This document shows, in pieces, positions 20,228-29,948 of a stretch of 64,000 nt of DNA. How positions within the stretch are numbered: position 1 is the stretch's first letter; the number at the start of each line of letters is the position of its first letter. Source of the DNA: Mactra quadrangularis (taxonomy: Eukaryota; Mollusca; Bivalvia; Venerida; Mactridae); contig CM046304.1 in assembly GCA_025267735.1 (NCBI GenBank), positions 5,146,001-5,210,000 of the forward strand. The letters run 5' to 3'. Made by a program: the position numbers and the translations under genes. The notes below the pieces were generated by a model, which saw nothing but the letters and a program-made list of their open reading frames with translations, made no database searches and was not told the DNA's origin.

Positions 20228-23200
20228 CTACAAAGTACAATAGTCATATTTGTTTTCACTATATACATTTATTTTTCGATGCGTTTAATAGGGAAAAATA
20301 TGGGACTTTAAAAATCGTCCGGGTTACAGAGGATTCCGGTTTTCAGAGGGTACAGTTTTTTAGAGTTTTTATTGTACCAAGGTTTTACATTAACTGTTTT
20401 CACAAGGGATCTCAAAGGATTCCCTAGTCAGTTAAACAGAAATTCCACTTTAAAGGGATTAGTGGGCAAAATTTTCAGTTCCACTTTTCCTGGTTCTGCA
20501 TTATAATTTTACAATTGAGATTAATACAGACAAACTGTTATATTACTTGGCAAAATATTTCTATGTTTTCTCTTTATATTTGGGGTGTTTCCAAACTAGA
20601 CCCACATGGGTCAGGTAAGCTAAAAAAAGATTAGTGTTAAAATATGCATTCACTGATGAGAAGATATTAGAGCTTGTTATTGTGCAACATTAGTAAAATT
20701 CTATTAAAAAGATATCCTAACGGCCTAAGAATGTTGAAAAGACAAGAAGCGACCAATGAAAATGTTTAATTTTAGCAAGTATGACATATAACAAATCTAT
20801 AAATAGCTTGGTGATTCCCTTAGTATCCTACTTTCGTTTTCAGCAATGTGTATGCCACATGTTTTAATTCGTTCAGTTGAAGGTTATAAGTGACAAATTT
20901 ATTAGTAAGTGTTTTCTTTCGTTCTTATTACTGTTTTTAAGACTAAACTTGCTTCTATTCTTTTGGCACAGTCATTTGCCTGTACATTCCTTTAACATTA
21001 GTGATTCCTCCAGTGAAACACAAAACTTTTAGTTTTGCAATGTAACGATCGAAATAACACAAACTTGTCTATGTTTTATTGTAAAATAAACAAGTAAAGC
21101 TAATACTCACTAGTGATACCCCCGCCAAAATCTAAAAATATGCGACAAACAGGAAGTAGATGAGCAAGGAGCAAGAAATCGCTTTACACCACATGGGACT
21201 ATGGGATGAAGCAATATGCAAAGTATTAGGGTGCTGCATGTTATAGTTGCTGAGAAAACTGCGACGAAAATTTTGTAACAGACGGAAGCACGCACGAACA
21301 CATGCACGGACAAGGGTAAAACAGTATACCCCTCTCTTCTTCGAAGCGGGGGTATAAAAACTTAACGCTTGTATGATGCATTAAATTTTATTCTTAGATC
21401 CAAATAAATAATATCAAAACTACTAATTAAAATAGAAACTGTGATAGAGGTAGGATCCAGACATGTAAAAAAATGGATTGGTTGATGAAGAGTTAAATAA
21501 ATTAAACTTACCACTAAATGTAAGAGCTATAGATTTAAGAAGAGCTGTTTCTTCCAGAGTAAGATTAATCTCCTGCATAGATTGAGCAAAGTTAAATAAA
21601 GAGCTAACATAACCTTCTTCTAAGATTTCACTAAGTTCTTCTTTATGATATGACTTGCCACGCGGTCCCGAGACAACTTGTAAATCTATATCCAGAAAAT
21701 AATGAGCACTGATCATCCAGAGCTCAAATCTTGACTCTGAAAAAGTAATGACAACCTGTGTTCAATACAATCTCCGTAAACAGATATCTTATAAGCCACC
21801 GTTGAATAGGATCTCCTCACATTGCGCAAGGGGTCACCTCAAGATGACCTTTTGTGTCAACCAATCAATGCACAGCTTTCAACTGTGTCAACCAATCAAT
21901 GCACAGCTTTCAACTAGGCGAAACTGTGTTCAACTAATAGCATCATGATTTCATAATTTCTATTTTTAGACCTAGTTCTGAGAGTTAATTTGGTGGTAGT
22001 GATATTCACAGACTGTGATTGGACAAATATTTTGCAAATTACGTCCAATAGAGCAAACAAGTCACTGAGCACAATGCTTTCATCATGTGCATCATAAAAG
22101 TTTGGCAGAACAAGCAGATCTTATGTATGTTGATGGTGAAGGCATACTTTAGACCTGGCGTCCACTTAGGTTAGGACATGATGCCGACAACATGCGGAAT
22201 CTGAATTTAACATTCAGCAAGACTTCCGCATGATCCTATTAGCTTCTTAAATATGTCCTTAACACTTCCGTACGATTCGGCGCCTTCGGGATCGATAAAT
22301 TTGTCCGCGTCAAAATTTTGATCGAGAGCAAAATTTAGACGCGGAACTTAATTTCCTGACACCTTCGGCATCTTGTCCGGGTTGTCGCCAGGACATCATC
22401 AGGACGTCCTGACTATTCCGCAGACTTTCCTGAATACTTTAACGACGCGGACAGTTCGCGGACAATCAGGACAGTGTGTGGAAGGTTTAAGGAATAAATG
22501 TGGAAGGTTGGCAGAATCATTCATGAGCGTCCAGAATGGTTGCGGTACGATCAAGGATCAACATTGAAAATGTCACGTTACTACTTTGTCTTTGCAAAAT
22601 TACCAAACTACGTCATAATTACGATGCACGTCAGAAGCATTTTGGATTTCTGAAGCTATATTTCGTAAATATCTGAAACTAAGAATTGAATCATTGTATA
22701 GGATACTGCTTATGAATGTACAAGTATTGAAAAATGTTTTAATATTAGAGAAAGCCATTGTTTTTTTTATTGTTTTATTTATTGGAGTTAACGCCGTATC
22801 AACACAATTTAGGTCATTTCACGGCGTCCAGCGCACCTAACCTAGCTTTCCTGGACCATTGTCTATAACCAGTACTCACCTACCCTTCCACAAGGCCGGA
22901 AACTTCTCCATATTATCTAATCAATGGAGGAAAATCGACATTATTGTCAAATTGAGAAAGCCATTGAGAACGGATCTGAATTTTAAGCGCAAAGTGCAAA
23001 TCATGTCTCATAACTTTTTTTTTTCAATCTGATTTTTGTCTGTTATTCATTACTCTAGAAGCGTACACTCAACAAAAGTTCTAACCGATCACTTTTCAAC
23101 ATTTGATTATTTTATAACGGGCCAATGGATCCTTATCAAATTTTGCAGAGGGGACTTTTGGGTCATTTTCTACCGATTAGTGCAAAGAAAACAAGTAAAT

Positions 23201-26200
23201 CTGTGAGCTAATGCTCACTAGTGATACCCCCGCCAAAATCTAAAAATATGCGACAAACAGGAAGTAGATGAGCGAGGAGCATGAAATCGCTTTACACCAC
23301 ATGGGACTATAGGATGAAGCAATATGCAAAGTTTCAGGCTGCTGCATGGTATAGTTGCTGAGAAAACTGTGACGGAAATTTTGTAACGGACGGACGGACG
23401 GACGGACGCACACACGCACGCACGCACGCACGGACAAGGGTAAAACAGTATACCCCCCTCTTCTTCGAAGCGGGGGTATAATAATTTGATACGGCCCGAT
23501 GCACTCAAGCGGGACAAAGGGTGTGGTTTACACATTTTGGCACCAAATGTTCGTGCAGAGCATGGTGAGTATTAAATTTTACTTTCAATATGTGTAAACC
23601 ACGCCCCGTGTCCCGCTTACTCACAAAATAACATTCTTTCCTACCGAATCACTGAGCCCGTCTCACTACTAAAGTACATACTTAGATATTCCCTGTGATG
23701 TTCTCCAGGCACATTTTCGACGTTGCCTCACCTGACTGCTTGGTTAAGTTCATCCAATACCACCCAATTCCTCCACGCCCCTAATATTACGTAGTGTTCT
23801 TCATCCTTAAAGTTCATCTGACCTCGATCCAAGTTAGCGTATCTCAAATATGATTGTGAAGACAAATACAAATAGATATAACAATCTTGACCACGGTTGG
23901 TGTTTTCAGCATTGTCCTTGCCAAATATTGCGAGCAAGATGATACGATGCCAAACGCCTTTTTAACAATTCGTCGCCCTCGAGAAAGACTATAGTTATCC
24001 TTTATCGATGGGTAAGATTATGAAAAAGAAGCGTAGGTTTCATCAGTGGTCACGTACCTTATAGTAACAGCCAATTTAAGTCCAGCAAGAATGACAAGTC
24101 TCAACCTGGTTGTCTTCTTCTGGATCCTAGGTGTCACATTTTGAAGTATTTCGTCGAACATGCCTGGAGTAATTCGTAGGTACTTTTTAGAAGGTGCTAT
24201 GTACATCTTCAGCTCTTAATTCTTATATTGAGGTTTCGAACTGACGATAATGCAAGCGACGTTCCATTGTTAGCCAGGGTCGCACCCACCACCTGTGCTT
24301 TCTCTGACGTCTCCTGTATCCAAGTACTAGAGACATCTGAACATAACATTCAGCTTCTATTTGAAGCAATAAAGCAAGACATCCGAACTCCATGGTGGAA
24401 CTTTCTCGAATGAGAGATAAAATGACATGTCACAACTATTTGTCAGCATCATGTCCGCTATGTGACATGCATTGCAGACGACTGTCTCAATCACTTCCGG
24501 ATGTTAGTCAAATATGTTTGTATTGTCATTGAGCGTACCGTTTTTACACCTGAATATTCGGTACAGTGCCAAAATGTCTACGAGGACACTCTTAAGTATG
24601 CTCGCAGACATTCCGCGGACAAATAAATTCGCGTTCAGATATATCATTTCAAACCCAGAAGGTGTGCCGAAATCGATTTATTTTTACCGTAAAGCTTCCT
24701 TGTCCGTTCGGCGTCCTAGTGGACGCCAGCCTTTAGTGGAACTTTGTCATGAAATAATTTCTACCATTCTCAATCTTACCACTGATTCTAAATCATATAG
24801 GGCAGTTTTCTGTCACTGACATAAGTAAGTGCCTAGTAACTAATAAACAACAAAATCATGATCTTTTGTGTTTCTAGGAGGGGTGAGTAGGTTGACTGAC
24901 CACCATTATATATATATAACATATACAATGAATTGGTAGGGCGTAAAACCAACCAAAAAAAAAACCCCACAAAAATTACCCACTACAAACCAAACTCAGA
25001 AAATCATTTTAATGTAGATCTTACTTTTAATTAGCAAAGCCTGATCATTCAACGGTATATCAGTGAACCCAGGAAGAGCTTTAGCAAATTTAACGAATGC
25101 CATTATGGCAATCTCTATATGACTAAGTATGTTGGTAACAGCTTGTGAGATATCTTTCTCCTCTTTGATACTCGATGACCTTGATGACTCATCTTGTGTA
25201 CTTGTTGACCCCAATGGACTTGATTCTCTCATCTTCTCTTCTGAATACTTTTTCTGCAAAAAGAAAAATGTACATACAATGAATTGTTCAATTTTATTCA
25301 AGTTCTGTCAGTGGTACATACATTAACCCCACCAATTCCAATACTAACAGGGCTTTTTCAGGGGGTTTTTGGGAAAAAGACCTCTGTCTAAATTGGAAAT
25401 TTTTAACACGGTATATAGCTAGATTCGGGAAAAAAAGTCTGACAAATCAAACCAGTTTGTAAATTTTGACATTTATTTTCCTGCATTAAATCTTTATATG
25501 CCTTGCTTTGATGTCTCTGAAGGTGTTGCAGTGCTCTTCAAGAGCTTGTTCTGACAGTTCAATAAGGCATTCAATGAAAATTCTCATGTATTCATTATTT
25601 TTATATAATTTGTTCTGATTGTATCATGGATCAAGGATCAAAAGTAAACAAACGCCCCGGGGAAAGTAGAAATCTCGTAGTTTCTTTTGAAAGGACATCC
25701 AGTTCAAATGGAAATTATTTAACGAGATTGGGAATTTTTTCTTGAAATTGGGAAAAAAGGTCACTATTTGGCATTGGGAATGGGGCCCATATTCGGCCCC
25801 CGTGAGATATACTGAAAAAGCCCTGACTAATAACAGTACTTCTGTACTCAGGATTGATAAAAATAGACAGCAGTATGTGACCTTAAAAGTGGCCAGTAAA
25901 ACCAATTGGGGGGGGGGGGGTGAAATGTTTTAACAATGTAATAGATTAGTAAGTGTAAACAAATGTTATAGACAAATCATTGTATACAATTTTGCTTGTA
26001 AGTTGGGCATGGTCAAGTTTCAATTACAAACAAGAAACTTAATGTGGAAACCACATTAAAGCTGGATTTGATAAATTTAACGTAAAAATTACAAAGGAAA
26101 ATAATCCATAATAAAGCCAGGTAGAGTTGTGGTTACTTTCTAATTCTGTTCATCGCATGGTATGTTATCATCGTATGAAATTTCATAAAGATCTGACAAT

Positions 26201-29200
26201 AAATGGCAGAGATATATGCTAAATTGAAAACTTTAATAATTGGTAACGACACCAGACGCCCACCCGACCGCCCACCCACCAACCTGTGTTTCGCTAAACT
26301 ATTAGCAGATTATTTTTGTTGAAAAATCCGGCTAATAAAAACCTTACTGCATCTGGGTGATAATATTTTGGTCAGTGAGTAAAATATTGTAAAAATAAGC
26401 ACTATTACTGCCCCACACCTATAAGTGACCTTCCAATTCATTTATGAATTCCACAGGGGCCGCCCTACATTGAGTGGTGACCTCTTGATATTTTGAAAAC
26501 TTTCTGTAAAATCAATTTAATTAAAAATTAATTTCATTCACTACTAGGCAACCAACTTAAAATCTCCCCAAGCTTGTCAAAGCTGTGGGTGTTGTAAAAA
26601 TCATAAAATAGGGGGCGCTCTTTTTATTTGTGACCTAGGCATAAAGGTACCATGATATTGTATAAGAACATAAACCATACTTACAGCATGTACTTGTGAT
26701 AGCTTTTTATGTATACCAGTCTCCAAAGACTTATGCCAGAATGGAAATATCATCTTATGAGCAGAATAGACTGTGTCTAGAAGTATTTTATTTTTATTGC
26801 TCAGTGTCTTTTTAGGTCTTGATCTAGTGGACCAGTCTGATTTAGAAAAAGTAGGCTGAAGAAAATGTGTGTGAGGTTTTCCCTTTAATGTATTCACTTC
26901 AAGTATGTCCTTGGTACGTTTCTCATGAGTATATCGACCAGTCTTGATAGCTGCAATTCAAATATAAAAAAACAAACATTTATCTAGGATGATTGTACCA
27001 GGGGACCAGGAAGTGGACTCAAGAGTGATATATAACTTGTTTGTGGGCCAATCTATGGTTGCAATCACATACTTCCAAGAGGATTTGATTTATTGGGTAT
27101 AAACGTTACCCAATATTAAATCATGGTCTGAATGGGATCGAACCTACATCATATTGAGTCATAAACGGACTCTGTACCACATTGCAATAAAAACCTAGAA
27201 TGAAGGCAAGGAAAAAAGTGCTGAATAACACCTTCCCAACACTTAATGTAGAAGCAGTGACGTGGTGGTAGGACATGCACTTTGGGATCAAGAGGTTCTG
27301 GGTTCGATACCCACTAGTGGCACTGCTAATTTCCATGAGCAAGAAATTTACCAACAGTTTTTCCATTCTACCCAGGTGTAAATTGGAACTGTGAGGGATC
27401 ACATACCTGTAGGTGATTTCAATGATCAGGGGTTATCAACTTATCATACTAAATTATAAAGTCAGGTAAACATGCATATGGAGGCAGACTTAAAATGGCA
27501 TTTCAACTTTAACTTAACACCAATCTCTGTAAACAGATATCCTGTAGAGCGTTGTCGTACAGGATCTCTACTGTCTCCGTGGAAGATCACGTCGAGATGA
27601 ACTTTGTGTCGACCAATCAATGCGTAGCTTTCATCTAGATGAAAACACTAGTAATCACATTTTGATTTCGTGATTTCTATTTTTAGACCAAGGTTTGCAT
27701 GCTAATTTAACAGCGGTATTATTCACAGTCTGCGATTGGGCGGCTCATTTCAAATTGCATGACGTAGTCGATGTCAACAAGTTACTAATCATAACAATTT
27801 TGTCATGAATATAACGATGTGAAAAGGTCACCTGAGCGTGACCTTCGTTTGAAAATGGCCAGATCTAAATTAGCGAGTTTGCGAGCCGAAATTTTTAGAT
27901 CGGGTTTTAATCAGATTGACTTTACACTTACCATTTTTAGACATTCCTACATCTAGACATTTGTTATATCTACAAAATGGACAGTTATTTCTTCTTCCTT
28001 TTTGTATAACACATTTATTATCCCCAGAACATTTATATTCAGTTTTATCCTTCTTTAAACTTCTCCGGAAGAAACCCTGAAATATACAGTAAATCAAAGT
28101 ACTGATTGGACAGAGCTACTGAAATTGTAAATCAAAGTACTGATAGTACTGATGGGACGGTGCTACTGAAATTGTAAATCAAAGTACTGATAGTACTGAT
28201 GGAACTGTGCTACTGTAATTATAAATCAAAGTACTGATAGTACTGATGGGACGGTGCTACTGAAATTGTAAATCAAAGTACTGATAGTACTGATGGAACT
28301 GTGCTACTGTAATTATAAATCAAAGTACTGATAGTACTGATGGAACTGTGCTACTGTAATTATAAATCAAAGTACTGATAGTACTGATGGGACGGTGCTA
28401 CTGAAATTGTAATTCAAAGTACTGATAGTACTGATGGAACTGTGCTACTGTAATTATAAATCAAAGTACTGATAGTACTGATGGGATGGTGCTACTGAAA
28501 TTGTAATTCAAAGTACTGATAGTACTGATCGGACGGTGCTACTGAAATTGTAAATCAAAGTACTGATAGCACTGATGGGACGGTGCTACAGAAATTGTAA
28601 ATATTCTATAGTCAAAACTTAATGCTGATGCACATTCAGTATCTCTTCTACTATTACACCTAGCCTTCCATCCATCTTCATCCAACCACCTACCCACCCC
28701 TACCTAACCTCAAAGCTGTCCTTTATGATTTAGAATCAGTGGTAGAAGGGAGAATGGCCTAAGAAATCATTTAATGACAAAGTTCTGCAATATGCCCCAT
28801 CTTGGACTCAAACTTATGATCCCAGGATAAGTAGACTTATCAAGTTTTGCCAACCAACTGAGCTAGTCAGACAGAAACCTATTTCAACAGGCCTAAAAAT
28901 GTATCTATCATACTAGCACAGAATGTTAAATTTAATCTGAGAGACTTTTAAAAGTACAAAATAAATAAATACCTTGCAGGCTTCACAAGTATTAGCACCG
29001 TAATGGAATCCTGATGCTTTGTCGCCACAAACTCTACATGGGGGTAACAAATGACTAGATGTTTTAAATGATGTCTTCTCTGTCACACTTCCGACAGTTT
29101 TATCAATAATCGGTGAACTATTGGCACTTTTACCAGTCGACTCACTGGCATTAGGATCACTAATACTACGAAAGGAATGTTTCATATCTGATACACTATT

Positions 29201-29842
29201 GTTCGATAACTGATCCACACAAGCTGAGCTTCGATACATACTTAGAAATTCAGATTCATCTTTGACGCTGGTTGGGTCAGTGACCTCATTTAAAGAATTA
29301 CTAAACTCCACTGTATTAGGTGATACACAGGTCTCTAGGCTTGTTGGCATGGACACCGGGTTAAAATTCTCATGATCAAAATCTGATGCGATATTCTCAA
29401 TTTTTACAACTATTGGATCAAACTGATTTTCTAGCTTTGGTTCAAAATTCTCAAATTCAACATGGCCGTCATCATCACACCCAAACATATGTCGTATCGA
29501 GAACAAAATTTGATTGGTCAATTCTAAGTCTAAAGGATCCATCAATGATCCAAGTTTTAGATTATTCATGCAATCAGTACCAGGGAAATCTATATTTGAA
29601 TGAGTCATCTCATTTACTCCTGTTGAGGCATTTAAAAACTTCCCTGAATGATTGACCTTCGTATCAACATCACAAAACTCCCCAGGATCATAATGAAACT
29701 TAGTATTAACTGTATCTGTGCTTTCATTGCAAACACCAGCTGCTGTGTTGTTTGATACTTTCTCCATTCCTATACCAGTATCATAAGTTAACACTGACAT
29801 TTCTGACGAATCTTGTATCACTCTCAACAAATTATTTATTCT
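20004..29842 (-). CDS. NR1-type nuclear receptor, complete coding region (6 exons)
   Basis: Join of 28973-29842, 27932-28076, 26685-26950, 25025-25253, 21512-21736 and 20004-20227 (stop at 20004). From the first in-frame ATG (29800) the protein has 638 residues. Residues 1-254 are an acidic, Ser/Asn-rich A/B region. The DNA-binding domain (about 255-325) has all eight zinc cysteines: CRVCGDKASGFHYGANTCEAC and YKCSGDNKC..CPFCRYNKCLDVGM, with P-box EACKG instead of the usual EGCKG. The C-terminal extension is AIKTGRYTHEKRTKDILEV. The ligand-binding domain (about 380-638) includes FAKALPGFTDIPLNDQALLIK and an AF-2 helix HPLLVEIMSV. NR family members are nuclear ligand- or co-regulator-controlled transcription factors. 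The DBD most resembles PPAR/Rev-erb-like NR1 receptors expanded in molluscs; subgroup not certain. An acceptor precedes 29842, so a 5' exon exists upstream. Confidence 0.93.
20228..21089. other. nuclear receptor last intron, 3' part: nothing recognised
   Basis: No exon or repeat ends seen between exon F and the R1 copy. Confidence 0.35.
21090..21356. repeat. R1 element copy in nuclear receptor intron
   Basis: Same ends and interior as 7349-7619, in the same orientation, including GATACCCCCGCC and GAAGCGGGGGTATA. Confidence 0.8.
21512..21736 (-). CDS. nuclear receptor exon: LBD helices 5-8
   Basis: 225 bp. Acceptor tttttcag, donor gtaagt. Encodes KSRFELWMISAHYF then FAQSMQEINLTLEETALLK. Its phase matches the previous exon across a 3.3-kb intron containing a Harbinger element. 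Confidence 0.92.
21768..22110. mobile_element. MULE-like MITE copy next to LBD exon acceptor
   Basis: Starts CAATCTCCGTAAACAGATAT, 31 bp upstream (on the transcript) of the exon boundary at 21736. Contains a tandem duplication of ACCAATCAATGCACAGCTTTCAAC (about 21878-21915). The right end is degraded. Confidence 0.7.
22761..22953 (-). repeat. 5'-truncated SINE-B with 13-bp TSD inside the Harbinger element
   Basis: A T-rich tail begins at 22761 and the body stops before the tRNA head. GAGAAAGCCATTG is repeated exactly at 22748-22760 and 22954-22966, the signature of LINE-driven retroposition. Confidence 0.9.
23191..23484. repeat. R1 element copy inside the Harbinger element
   Basis: Full-length R1 with an expanded (GGAC)n(GCAC)n tract at about 23388-23434. 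It separates the Harbinger left part from its transposase remnant. Confidence 0.8.
23640..24206 (-). pseudogene. HARBI1-like transposase, broken
   Basis: From 24206 to 24018 the frame reads YLRITPGMFDEIL, TPRIQK and AGLKLAVTIRYV, the N-terminal part of PIF/Harbinger DDE nucleases. From about 23800 to 23640 a diverged C-terminal-like stretch (GAWRN, EHHREYLSMYF) follows after stops and frame changes. The central catalytic part with the DDE residues is not recognisable, so the copy cannot be active. Confidence 0.7.
24736..24955 (+). repeat. SINE-A body (right part; left part at ~22120-22148)
   Basis: Plus-oriented SINE-A: GTCATGAAATAATTTCTACC, CCACTGATTCTAAATCAT, GAGTAGGTTGACTGACCACC and a tail GGGCGTAAAACCAACC. 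Its 5' part was separated by the Harbinger insertion. Confidence 0.78.
25025..25253 (-). CDS. nuclear receptor exon: LBD helices 3-5 region
   Basis: 229 bp. Acceptor ctttttgcag, donor gtaaga. A Ser/Glu-rich insert (residues about 414-450) is followed by FVKFAKALPGFTDIPLNDQA, the LBD signature. Phase 1 out. Confidence 0.93.
25348..25825. mobile_element. CAGGGCTTTTTC MITE, 5-bp TSD ACTAA
   Basis: 478 bp, starts CAGGGCTTTTTCAG, ends CTGAAAAAGCCCTG, flanked by ACTAA (25343-25347, 25826-25830). Lies in the intron between the hinge and LBD exons; begins 95 bp from the LBD exon acceptor. Confidence 0.78.
26030..26342. repeat. R8 interspersed repeat (AATGTGGAAACCACATT start), copy 1
   Basis: Begins with a palindrome-like AATGTGGAAACCACATTAAAG and ends near GTTGAAAAATCCGGCT. 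Copies: 38950-39125, 41679-41930, 61960-62182. C-rich CACCCGACCGCCCACC is characteristic. Class unknown. Confidence 0.7.
26685..26950 (-). CDS. nuclear receptor exon: hinge and start of LBD
   Basis: 266 bp. Acceptor attgcag, donor gtaagt. Begins AIKTGRYTHEKRTKDILEV (DBD C-terminal extension), then a basic hinge and LLDTVYSAHKMIFPFW (LBD helix 1-like region). Confidence 0.9.
27255..27412 (+). repeat. third SINE family, tRNA-headed copy
   Basis: Head GTGACGTGGTGGTAGGACAT with box B-like GGGTTCGATACCC, then body CAAGAAATTTACC and CCCAGGTGTAAATTG. This body is reminiscent of widespread bivalve SINEs. Confidence 0.6.
27521..27918. mobile_element. MULE-like MITE inserted at the donor side of the zinc-finger-2 exon
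   Basis: 398 bp from CAATCTCTGTAAACAGAT to TTTTAATCAGATTG. TSD ACTTAACAC (27512-27520) versus ACTTTACAC (27919-27927), 8/9. The right TSD copy overlaps intron positions +5 to +13 of the splice donor at 27931. Confidence 0.85.
27932..28076 (-). CDS. nuclear receptor exon: zinc finger 2
   Basis: 145 bp. Acceptor tatttcag; starts GFFRRSLKKDK and contains four zinc cysteines (KC, KC, CPFC spacing) and GMSKN; donor gtaagt. A minisatellite abuts the acceptor side, and a MULE-like element begins 13 bp inside the downstream intron. Confidence 0.94.
28091..28600. repeat. 47-bp minisatellite abutting zinc-finger-2 exon acceptor
   Basis: Eleven units of AAATCAAAGTACTGATAGTACTGATGG..., one shortened by 9 bp. 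Two alternating variants: GGACGGTGCTACTGAAATTGT and GAACTGTGCTACTGTAATTAT. It starts 15 bp from the exon edge at 28076. Confidence 0.93.
28706..28875 (-). repeat. SINE-A head and half body
   Basis: Contains TTTAGAATCAGTGGTAGAAG and the head complement CCAACTGAGCTAGTCAGACAG. The tail half is missing. Lies within the DBD intron. Confidence 0.72.
28973..29842 (-). CDS. nuclear receptor exon: A/B region and zinc finger 1
   Basis: Acceptor ttcttacag precedes 29842; first in-frame ATG at 29800, the bases before it probably 5' UTR. Ends TGC AAG before gtattt (phase 0), splitting the DBD after the CEACK box, a conserved intron position in many nuclear receptors. Confidence 0.9.
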
Positions 29843-29948
29843 CTGTAAGAAAGAGCTGGGATCAGTGTAATGTATCTTATTACTACCACTTCAAAATCAA
29901 ATCATTTCTGAAAATTAAAGAGCAAAATTTGTTAGAGAATATCATACA

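Larger units (their letters stand above)
22149..24735. mobile_element. Harbinger-type element with TTA target-site duplication
   Basis: TIRs GACCTGGCGTCCACTTAGG (22152) and, inverted, AGGCTGGCGTCCACTAGG (ending 24732), flanked by TTA at 22149-22151 and 24733-24735. Both sides continue as one SINE-A copy (GGCATACT before; AGTGGAACTTTGTCATG after), proving the insertion boundaries. Subterminal GGACA/TGTCC motifs are numerous. Contains a broken transposase (23640-24206), a SINE-B (22761-22953) and an R1 copy (23191-23484). Confidence 0.82.

Noticed and set aside
20092..20427. 111-residue plus-strand protein
   Set aside because: Antisense shadow of the receptor last exon and intron.
23218..23535. 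Small protein gene (FEEEGGILFYPCP...)
   Set aside because: It is the antisense frame of the R1 repeat; the same frame appears in other R1 copies with different breaks.
23640..24206. Active Harbinger transposase or domesticated HARBI1 gene
   Set aside because: The catalytic centre is missing and the frame is broken by stops; only end fragments are recognisable.
24514..24819. 101-residue plus-strand gene
   Set aside because: It crosses the Harbinger right TIR into the SINE-A body; a chance frame over repeat sequence.
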